From Psychromonas sp. 14N.309.X.WAT.B.A12 (GTDB taxonomy: Bacteria; Pseudomonadota; Gammaproteobacteria; Enterobacterales; Psychromonadaceae), in NCBI RefSeq assembly GCF_030397575.1, contig NZ_JAPNXS010000002.1:248001-312000 (forward strand): 64,000 nt of DNA, given 5' to 3'. The translations under genes and the position numbers were made by a program. The notes under the pieces were generated by a model. That model did no database searches, had not been told where the DNA came from, and was given only the letters and a program-made list of their open reading frames with translations. Positions 58,636 through 64,000 of the stretch are shown piece by piece (the first letter of the stretch is position 1; each line of letters begins with the position of its first letter).

Positions 58636-59481
58636 TTAATTAAGCGCCTTAATATAAGAGCCTATCACTGTCACGTCATAAGATGACTGGATTTCAGCTA
58701 AGGCTGCTGCAATATGCTTATCTTCTTGGTGGCCATCAATATCAATGAAAAAGTGATAATTGCCTATTTGAGAACGAGTTGGACGAGACATTATTGAGGT
58801 TAAATTTACTTTCTGTAATGCAAAGGCGCTCACAATATTACCCAGCACACCAGGACAGTCTTGTTTGTTATTAACCACCAATGTCGTTTTATATTGTTTA
58901 TCTGCAATACGTGCCTGAGGTGTTTCGGAGAGCACTAAAAATCGAGTTTGATTATTCGCATAATTAGTCACATCATTATTGATGATATTAGCATCTTCAG
59001 CATGAGAAAGTGCATGTTGAGGAATAATCGCCCCTGCCTTATTGCCGTGCTTTTTTGCCAACACTAAAGATTCAATATTACTTTGAGTGTTATGAATTTT
59101 GACACCCTCTAAGCCATTAATAAACTCAGCACACTGTCCATGTGCAACAAACTGCACATAAAGGTCTGTAAGCTCAGACATATCCTTACAAAAACCAACA
59201 AAAGAAAACTGAATAGGAAGTAATAATTCAGAAATAACCGATAGCTTAGTATCTAACAGTTGATCTAATACCACTTGAACATAACCTTCCGATAAATTTT
59301 CAATAGGTAAAACACCTAACTGACACTCTTTACCAACAGCTTGGAAAGTTTGAGTCAAGGTACCATAGTATTTGATATCAGTGGCTTGTACTGATTGTTT
59401 CGCTTGTATCGCTTGAATATATCGCTTCGTAGCTAAATCTGAAAATGTATCTTTAGGGCCAAGCGTTGCAATAGTGAGCAT
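58636..59481 (-). CDS. pheA: Prephenate dehydratase with ACT domain
   Basis: A 281-residue enzyme that turns prephenate into phenylpyruvate for phenylalanine synthesis. The catalytic threonine is T179 in NNQTRFLVL, and the N terminus (IATLGPKDTFSDLATKRY) is typical. The C-terminal ACT domain (about residues 195-280) carries PGVLGNIVSAF. The Phe-binding ESRP motif is MSRP here (231-234), so feedback control may differ. There is no chorismate mutase domain, unlike E. coli PheA, so it is the monofunctional form. It lies about 108 bases after rpoH, beyond its terminator. Confidence 0.9.
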   Translation of the reverse strand: MLTIATLGPKDTFSDLATKRYIQAIQAKQSVQATDIKYYGTLTQTFQAVGKECQLGVLPIENLSEGYVQVVLDQLLDTKLSVISELLLPIQFSFVGFCKDMSELTDLYVQFVAHGQCAEFINGLEGVKIHNTQSNIESLVLAKKHGNKAGAIIPQHALSHAEDANIINNDVTNYANNQTRFLVLSETPQARIADKQYKTTLVVNNKQDCPGVLGNIVSAFALQKVNLTSIMSRPTRSQIGNYHFFIDIDGHQEDKHIAAALAEIQSSYDVTVIGSYIKALN

Positions 59482-59514
59482 AAAATACCGAGAGTAATAG
59501 AAAAGGGAAAGATG

Positions 59515-59540
59515 GTACCGATTATATTAAATAAGTGATA
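59515..59540 (+). repeat. Interspersed repeat fragment E
   Basis: TACCGATTATATTAAATAAG followed by TGATAA repeats the start of copies A and B. Confidence 0.4.
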
Positions 59541-59548
59541 AGTATGAC

Positions 59549-59580
59549 ATAAAAAAGGTGAGCTAGTTGCTCACCTTTAA
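59549..59580 (-). terminator. rpoH terminator
   Basis: AAAGGTGAGC and GCTCACCTTT form a 10-bp stem with a 5-base loop and a run of T residues on the minus strand (TTTTTTATG), just after the rpoH stop. Confidence 0.88.
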
Positions 59581-59588
59581 TTGATTAA

Positions 59589-60437
59589 TTAAAAGTCCAT
59601 ATTGGTTTTTAATTTTTTCAACGCGTTGGCTTCTAATTGGCGCACACGTTCAGCGGAAATACCATAACGGTCTGCTAAATCATGTAATGTCGCTTTAGGT
59701 TCGCTTAACCAGCGTGAACTTAAGATGTCTTGGCTACGTGTATCTAATGTCGATAACGCAGAGTACAACTTGTTCTTAGTATGAGACTCAGTATTTTCCT
59801 GCTCGATCTGAGTTTCAACACTTGCTGTTTTATCTTCAAGAAAATGCATCGGCGCGAAGTTATTATCGTCATCATCGTTAACACTTAAATCAAATGAATG
59901 ATCCTGTGCATTTAAACGAGATTCCATTTCCAGTACATCTTTTGTACTTACATTTAACTCTTCAGCTACCGCTTCAACTTCTTCTTGCTTAAACCAACCT
60001 AAACGCTTTTTAGACTTACGCAGGTTAAAGAATAATTTGCGTTGTGCTTTTGTCGTGGCAATTTTAACCACACGCCAATTACGAATAACGTATTCATGAA
60101 TTTCAGCTTTTATCCAGTGCACAGCAAAAGATACAAGACGCACGCCCACAGTTGGGTCAAAGCGTTTAACTGCTTTCATTAAGCCTACATTACCTTCCTG
60201 AATGAGATCCGCTTGTGCTAAACCGTAACCGGCATAACTTTTAGCAATGTATGCAACAAAACGAAGATGTGACATAACTAGCTTTTTAGCGGCTTCTAAA
60301 TCACCTTGGTAAAATAGACGTTCTGCTAACTCTTGCTCTTCTTCAGCACTGAGCTTAGAAAATGAATTAACAGATTGAACATAGGCTCCAATACTTCCTT
60401 GAGGAACGAGACTCATCGAATTTATTGTTTCACTCAT
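59589..60437 (-). CDS. rpoH: Heat-shock sigma factor RpoH (sigma-32)
   Basis: A 282-residue sigma factor (E. coli 284). Region 2 is intact ([39 protein letters not shown]), the RpoH box is [14 protein letters not shown], and region 4.2 is the C-terminal [23 protein letters not shown] lies before ATG. The usual ftsYEX neighbours are not upstream here; a small PanZ-like gene is. I could not confirm an mRNA thermosensor by eye. Confidence 0.97.
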   Translation of the reverse strand: MSETINSMSLVPQGSIGAYVQSVNSFSKLSAEEEQELAERLFYQGDLEAAKKLVMSHLRFVAYIAKSYAGYGLAQADLIQEGNVGLMKAVKRFDPTVGVRLVSFAVHWIKAEIHEYVIRNWRVVKIATTKAQRKLFFNLRKSKKRLGWFKQEEVEAVAEELNVSTKDVLEMESRLNAQDHSFDLSVNDDDDNNFAPMHFLEDKTASVETQIEQENTESHTKNKLYSALSTLDTRSQDILSSRWLSEPKATLHDLADRYGISAERVRQLEANALKKLKTNMDF

Positions 60438-60546
60438 GATTCACCTTTGAATACTTTAAGTTTTGGTAATAAACGTTTCTTTACAGAAAACAATTCATTA
60501 TACAGTAGCATTATAAAAAGAAAAATCTTTTAAATACCTAAAAAAG

Positions 60547-60867
60547 TTAGCTAGCTATCAAAAAATTTAAATAACACTTATCAGCTATTTTTCGCTTAAC
60601 ATGACGTGATAGCCAATATTGCGCTAACACATGATGCTGAAATAGATCTCTAAAGTGTAAAGAGTTAATTCGCATAATTTGACCATCAAATAAGTCAAAA
60701 GTTGCATAAGCAATCAATCTTCCATCTAGACGAATTGCTAATATTTCCTTACATTCAGCAATTAGATCTACTAATTTTGTCTCTTTTTGAACCGCCATCT
60801 GTTCTTGAATTAACGCTTGAAAAGTAGGTGAAGAGACTGGTAACAATTTAATATCAACAACTTTCAT
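60547..60867 (-). CDS. Small GNAT-like protein, possibly PanZ-related
   Basis: A 106-residue protein. The central part (LAIRLDGRLIAYATFDLFDG, then MRINSLHFRD) follows the strand order of a GNAT fold and of PanZ (PanM), the acetyl-CoA-dependent regulator of aspartate decarboxylase that is also next to rpoH in E. coli. However, the RRGVG-type acetyl-CoA loop is not visible (QHHVLAQYWL stands there) and the protein is 20 residues shorter. ATG at 60867 is preferred with GGGTG upstream. A perfect CRP-type palindrome lies 35 bases upstream. The PanZ assignment is tentative. Confidence 0.4.
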   Translation of the reverse strand: MKVVDIKLLPVSSPTFQALIQEQMAVQKETKLVDLIAECKEILAIRLDGRLIAYATFDLFDGQIMRINSLHFRDLFQHHVLAQYWLSRHVKRKIADKCYLNFLIAS

Positions 60868-60901
60868 AAAACACCCATGCTCCATGTCCACAATGAAATG
60901 A

Positions 60902-60917
60902 TGTGAACTCGATCACA
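60902..60917 (-). promoter_or_regulatory. CRP-type site upstream of the PanZ-like gene
   Basis: TGTGA-ACTCGA-TCACA is a perfect CRP core palindrome. It lies 35 bases before the start codon at 60867, so it probably overlaps the promoter. Confidence 0.7.
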
Positions 60918-60967
60918 TATTACAGGCAAAACAAAAGAGATCAAGCAGATCTCTTGTTGTTAAGTAT

Positions 60968-61022
60968 TAATTAAGTTTGTGACAATTTTAATTAAGTTTG
61001 TGACTTTAATTAAGTTTGTGAC
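60968..61022 (+). repeat. Three tandem copies of TAATTAAGTTTGTGAC
   Basis: The 16-base unit occurs at 60968-60983, 60989-61004 and 61007-61022, without change, with spacers of five and two bases. It is in the non-coding gap left of the insertion sequence. The function is unknown. Confidence 0.75.
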
Positions 61023-61034
61023 AAATCTTAGTTC

Positions 61035-61074
61035 CAAATAAAAAATAGGCAAACATTATGTGGTTGCCTATTTT
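61035..61074 (-). terminator. Strong terminator on the minus strand
   Basis: AAAATAGGCAA and TTGCCTATTTT form an 11-bp perfect stem with an 11-base loop. The minus-strand tail is TTTTTTATTTGG. It would stop transcripts coming from the cassette/IS side before they reach the PanZ-like gene and rpoH. Confidence 0.8.
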
Positions 61075-61260
61075 AAATGTTCATTCCTGTAACTTTCTAA
61101 CTATAAAAGGTTTTGTGATTGTCTATCAATCAAAGTGACATAACTCATGTTTTAATTCTCTGTAAGTAACAAAATTACTTTCGCCCCCAAAGCGATGTGT
61201 GGACTCCACCAACTCTAACAAGTAGCGTAGAGTATCGGTAACTAATCAGGAGATCATATT

Positions 61261-62295
61261 ATGCTTAAATCTAATATTTTCGGGATCGATCTAGCTAAAA
61301 CAGTACTTCAGGTTTGCCAAATCAGCCAGCACGGAGAATTGGTTATGAATAAAGCCGTTAACCGACAAAAGCTAAAAGAGTTACTCGCTAATGCCAAGCA
61401 GTCAATCGTTGCAATTGAAGGCTGCGGTAGTAGTAATTATTGGGGTAGATATGCCGAACAATTTGGTCATGAAGTCAGAATAATTAGTCCGAAAAAAGTA
61501 AAAGGTTTCCTTCAAGGCCAAAAAACAGATGCTAACGACGCATTAGCAATTGCTAATGCAGCTTTACAAATTGGTTTAAAATACAGTAAACCTAAAAATG
61601 AAGAACAGCAATCACTGCAATCTTTAGAAACTAGTCGAGTATTTCTCTCTAGAAACATCACTTCACTGGGCAATCATATTAGAGCAATGCTGTATGAATA
61701 CGGCATTACAAGTTCACGAGGGGCATTAGGATTAAAAAAAGCAGTTCAAGATACGATTGATGAGCCTAGTTTAATTCCTGCCTGTTTAATTTCTACTTTA
61801 CGTCAATTGTGGGAACAATATCTGCACTTGAAAATTGAATTTACTAAGCTAGAGAAAGTAAAGAATACATTAGTGAGGCAGTTAAAGCCTTGTAAAAGTT
61901 TGATGGATTTAGAAGGTGTTGCTGAAATCTGCTCTGGGATGCTGTATTCAACTATTGGTGATGGAAAACAATTTACAAGTGGTCGTCAAGCTGCCGCCTT
62001 TGTTGGTGTTACCCCAAAACAGCATAGTTCAGGAGGTAAAACCAATATGACAGGGATTATTAAAAATGGGGGTGTTAAAGAATTGAGATGTGCTCTATAC
62101 CAAGGAGCGCTTTCATACATATCCAGACTGCCTGAAGAGCCCACAACATTAAAACAAGCGTGGTTAATACAATTGAGAGAACGCTTAGGCATTAAGAGGA
62201 CCTGTATTGCACTAGCAAATAAAATGGTCAGAACAGCCTGGGCTATCTTAAGATATGAAACTAAATACCAACAACAGTTATTAGTGACAGAATAA
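61261..62295 (+). CDS. IS110-family (IS1111 subgroup) transposase
   Basis: A 344-residue recombinase. The N-terminal RuvC-like DEDD domain shows D10 (FGIDLAK), E53 (VAIEGCGSSNYW), D90 and D93 (KTDANDALAIA). The C-terminal Transposase_20 domain contains GVAEICSGM, RQAAAFVGVTPKQHSSGGK with the conserved serine pair, and ELRCALYQGALSY. The gene is full length and uninterrupted, so the element may be active. GGAGATCATATT precedes ATG. The protein should use the RNA encoded downstream to choose targets. Confidence 0.93.
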   Translation: MLKSNIFGIDLAKTVLQVCQISQHGELVMNKAVNRQKLKELLANAKQSIVAIEGCGSSNYWGRYAEQFGHEVRIISPKKVKGFLQGQKTDANDALAIANAALQIGLKYSKPKNEEQQSLQSLETSRVFLSRNITSLGNHIRAMLYEYGITSSRGALGLKKAVQDTIDEPSLIPACLISTLRQLWEQYLHLKIEFTKLEKVKNTLVRQLKPCKSLMDLEGVAEICSGMLYSTIGDGKQFTSGRQAAAFVGVTPKQHSSGGKTNMTGIIKNGGVKELRCALYQGALSYISRLPEEPTTLKQAWLIQLRERLGIKRTCIALANKMVRTAWAILRYETKYQQQLLVTE

Positions 62296-62364
62296 AAAAA
62301 TACGTTAACTCAATAAAATAGCTTTACCCAATTTTACAACAATGATGAAGCATAAACGGTAAGA

Positions 62365-62505
62365 CCAACCTATTAAAACCTGTCTATCTCGGAAGTCATA
62401 AAAGACTGTCAAAGCGATGAGGATAATAGGTGCGCAAACATCTTAGGCTAGAGGGTAGCTCTCTCAATAAAAAGCCGTATATACGAATGCATCTTAAATG
62501 TTTAT
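62365..62505 (+). ncRNA. Putative bridge (seek) RNA of the IS1111-type element
   Basis: The non-coding stretch after the transposase holds four segments that fit the guide logic of bridge RNAs. CTATCTC (62384-62390) is the reverse complement of the right flank GA-GATAG. CAAAGCGA (62410-62417) is identical to the left flank ending in GA. CAAACATC (62435-62442) is the reverse complement of the left element end GATGTGTG with one mismatch. ATATACGA (62479-62486) is identical to the right element end. The first two lie in a loop closed by CCTATTA/TAATAGG (62369-62375, 62424-62430) with an AGTC/GACT hairpin between them. RNA ends and expression are not shown. Confidence 0.7.
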
Positions 62506-62545
62506 GTAAATTAATCGTTGTAAAACAGGTGGAGTCCATATACGA

Positions 62546-62582
62546 GATAGAAAACTGACCTGACGCTTAAACTCTTGTTAGC
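62546..62582 (-). other. Probable half attC site of the LysE cassette, cut by the insertion sequence
   Basis: On the minus strand, just after the LysE stop, GGCTAACAAGAGTTTAAGCG looks like the first arm of an attC site (RYYYAAC, spacer, AAGCG box), followed by TCAGGTCAGTTTTC. The insertion sequence begins three bases after this arm. I searched the other flank for the complementary second arm (CGCTTAAACTC...GTTAGCC) and did not find it, so the site is either truncated or not a true attC. Confidence 0.4.
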
Positions 62583-62584
62583 CA

Positions 62585-63214
62585 TTAATTTGTGCGAGTA
62601 GCAATGACTTTTATACCCAATGCCACCATTGCTCCACCTAAAACACGATCAATCCAATGACCATACTTTTTAAAGCGAAGGTTAATTGCAGGTCTTGATA
62701 ATATTCCGACTAATAAGGAAAACCAAGCAAATTGAATTACCATAATCCATGCACCGTAGATAGCTATTTGGTAAACGGGCATGTCTGGAGATAAAACAAC
62801 TGTAAATAATGAAACAAAGTATATTGGAGCTTTAGGATTTAAAGCATTACACAGAAAACCGACACCGATACTTTTCTTCGCCGAATATTTTGTAGGAGCG
62901 CTTATAGTCGATTCAGTTATATTCGCTGGTTTCGCTTTAAGACCTTTAATGCCAAGGTAAATAAGATAACCGCCACCCAAAATCTTAATTGCCCAAAGCG
63001 CACTTGATGAATTAGCAATTACAGTTGCCAAACCAAATGCAGAATATGTTATATGGATAGAAAGCCCTAATGCGATTCCAATACTACACATTAAACCAGC
63101 TTTTTTTCCATTAGATAATGTTTGCTGTGAAACTAGGACAAAATCAGGTCCAGGAGAGGCAGCAGCAAGCAAATGAATTGATGAGATTAATATTAAGCCT
63201 TGTATAAGTTCCAT
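62585..63214 (-). CDS. LysE/RhtB family exporter in an integron cassette
   Basis: A 209-residue protein with about six membrane segments and the family start ISSIHLLAAASPGPDFVLVS and NALNPKAPIYFVSLFT. It should export amino acids or related compounds. It fills a cassette-sized unit: an attC site ends 29 bases before its start (63244) and another attC-like arm begins right after its stop. The leader AATTGAGGTATTTAA contains GAGG before ATG. Its codon choice (for example more A/T-rich wobble) looks like the neighbours, so transfer is inferred from the attC sites only. Confidence 0.85.
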   Translation of the reverse strand: MELIQGLILISSIHLLAAASPGPDFVLVSQQTLSNGKKAGLMCSIGIALGLSIHITYSAFGLATVIANSSSALWAIKILGGGYLIYLGIKGLKAKPANITESTISAPTKYSAKKSIGVGFLCNALNPKAPIYFVSLFTVVLSPDMPVYQIAIYGAWIMVIQFAWFSLLVGILSRPAINLRFKKYGHWIDRVLGGAMVALGIKVIATRTN

Positions 63215-63243
63215 TTAAATACCTCAATTAAAATTATAATAAT

Positions 63244-63346
63244 GGCTAACGCCCCAATAAGGGGCTAAAAATTGTTTGCTAAAATGTGTAGCGAAGCGAA
63301 ACCGAGCAAACTGTTTTTAGTCCCGCTTAATTGGCTTGTTATAAGC
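63244..63346 (-). other. attC recombination site of an integron cassette
   Basis: On the minus strand the site runs from GCTTATAAC (63346-63338) to GCGTTAGCC (63252-63244). The long arms pair imperfectly: AGCGGGACTAAAAACAGTTT with AAACAATTTTTAGCCCC, and the outer AACAAGCCAATTAAG with CTTATTGGGGCGTT. The middle CGGTTTCGCTTCGCTACAC is the variable loop. The layout matches attC sites of large chromosomal integrons. No integrase gene is in the window. Confidence 0.85.
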
Positions 63347-64000
63347 ACTACTGCTTACATAACTTTGACCAAGGCTGTGTAATACTTTATTTTTATTTAC
63401 TAAATGCAACCTCACATCATCCCAATCAAGTATAAGATTCACTCTTTCTGTGACTTCACCATCTTGATTTATTTTTAGTGCTGCAAGAGCGATTGAGTTA
63501 CCGTCACTTTGTTTTTTAAAATATTCTATTTTTTCTAAAATGGTATTTCGAGATGTCGCAACATTGTCCAAGATTAGTTGTCGAAGCTCTCCGTGGGCTT
63601 TACTAATGGAACTAATATACTTACGTGAAGCTAATAATATATTTACTTTTTCTGGCATTTCATTTGCTACAGCTCTTTTAAACGACTTATCTGAAGAAAC
63701 TTCATCTTTATGAGTAAACATGCATGTTTTGTACTCTAACTCGCCATTCTTTTTATCCATTGATGTCCAAGAGCCACCTAATGAACTTGAATGAACTGCC
63801 AAGCCTCTGTGCTGCACATAATTTCGCAATGCTTCCATAAATCGGTATTCAAAACAGCCATCATATTGCAAAGAGAAGAAGTTTTTTACATCTTTACATC
63901 TATCATTTGTTAACAAACAAGCTTTTACATGTTGTCCTAAATGATCCATATATAATCTTGAAGCGGTCAAAAGGTTTACGACCCTGCGGTTGAGTCTAGC
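63317..64000 (-). CDS. Cassette-encoded protein of unknown function, N terminus outside the window
   Basis: At least 227 codons are open to the edge of the window; an internal TTG at 63970 has no ribosome site, so the true start lies beyond 64000. The visible part (LNRRVVNLLTASRLYMDHLG near the start, then NYVQHRGLAVHSSSLGGSW) resembles a recurrent family of hypothetical proteins in integron arrays, without known function. No signal peptide or membrane segment is seen. The last nine residues (AYNKPIKRD) are encoded inside the attC site, as often seen in cassettes. Confidence 0.7.
   Translation of the reverse strand, partial: ARLNRRVVNLLTASRLYMDHLGQHVKACLLTNDRCKDVKNFFSLQYDGCFEYRFMEALRNYVQHRGLAVHSSSLGGSWTSMDKKNGELEYKTCMFTHKDEVSSDKSFKRAVANEMPEKVNILLASRKYISSISKAHGELRQLILDNVATSRNTILEKIEYFKKQSDGNSIALAALKINQDGEVTERVNLILDWDDVRLHLVNKNKVLHSLGQSYVSSSAYNKPIKRD

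Larger units (their letters stand above)
61196..62545 (+). mobile_element. IS1111-type insertion sequence (IS110 family), about 1.35 kb
   Basis: A complete element with one transposase gene. Subterminal inverted repeats TGGACTCCACC (61200-61210) and GGTGGAGTCCA (62528-62538) match over 11 bp, four and five bases inside the ends, as in the IS1111 subgroup. A GA dinucleotide at 61194-61195 and again at 62544-62545 fits the recombination core. The borders given rest on the guide matches in the downstream RNA (62365-62505). The element sits next to an integron cassette; some IS1111 relatives are known to target attC sites. Confidence 0.85.

Noticed and set aside
60438-60546. RNA thermosensor in the rpoH leader
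   Set aside because: I looked for a stable pairing that traps the rpoH start region and could not find a convincing one by eye; a computed fold would be needed.
60968-61022. CRISPR-like array
   Set aside because: The three 16-base repeats have spacers of only five and two bases and no cas genes are near.
61083-61195. Second arm of the attC site left of the insertion sequence
   Set aside because: The stretch AGTAACAAAATTACTTTCGC has a TAAC start, but its following bases do not pair with the arm at 62546-62582, so I do not call it attC.

Overview
The window reads as chromosomal DNA of a marine, facultatively anaerobic gammaproteobacterium, probably close to Psychromonas or its relatives. This is an inference from AT-rich DNA, a full set of gammaproteobacterial housekeeping genes with Escherichia-like neighbourhoods (fnr, uspE, perM/bcp/bepA, ydiJ-menI, suhB/trmJ/iscR-iscS/pepB, rluE/icd, murI, trmA, rpoH), a monomeric-type isocitrate dehydrogenase of the kind common in marine genera, and chromosomal integron cassettes at the right edge. 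The exact taxon cannot be fixed from the sequence alone.

Layout. 1-93: a tRNA-Asn 5' end running off the window plus a broken partial copy. 337-4631: an ECF sigma/DUF3379 pair, a broken gene, fnr and uspE. 4865-10495: a chemoreceptor, bcp, a PerM-type permease and the outer-membrane quality-control protease bepA. 10589-18315: a membrane/GNAT fusion, a LysE exporter with a glutamate-synthase-like oxidoreductase, cvfB, and menI with ydiJ. 18602-24504: a lipoprotein, pepB, an unusually short isc locus (iscR-iscS only), trmJ and suhB. 24686-28987: a PEBP-YHYH lipoprotein, a small exported protein and a two-component pair. 28990-39849: an exporter, a nuclease-fold protein, a cysteine desulfhydrase-like enzyme facing a DecR-type regulator, AsmA, a fasciclin protein, a HAD hydrolase, a porin and a YccT-type protein. 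40020-45875: a TPP-riboswitch-controlled thiamin salvage operon, thiD-thiZXY-tenA-thiM-thiE. 45991-51545: a LysR regulator, a DUF3334 protein, a 16-EF-hand protein and BaeSR. 51823-60867: icd, rluE, murI, trmA, a Tat-exported dienelactone hydrolase, prephenate dehydratase, rpoH and a small PanZ-like protein. 61196-64000: an IS1111-type insertion sequence beside integron cassettes.

How genes work together. Several CRP/FNR-type palindromes (near fnr, uspE, the porin, icd/rluE and the gene before rpoH) suggest that this stretch follows carbon and oxygen status. The thi operon is built for salvage: an ABC importer for a pyrimidine precursor, TenA to convert it, ThiD and ThiM to phosphorylate the two halves and ThiE to join them. 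Its leader shows a complete mutually exclusive translational switch.

Two observations stand out. First, the IS1111-type element carries, downstream of its transposase, a putative bridge (seek) RNA in which all four expected guide segments can be read. They match the left target flank, the right target flank and both element ends around one shared GA core, and this also fixes the element's borders. Second, the isc locus lacks iscU, iscA, hscBA, fdx and iscX between iscS and pepB, and the IscS protein has lost the C-terminal tail that contacts IscU in E. coli.
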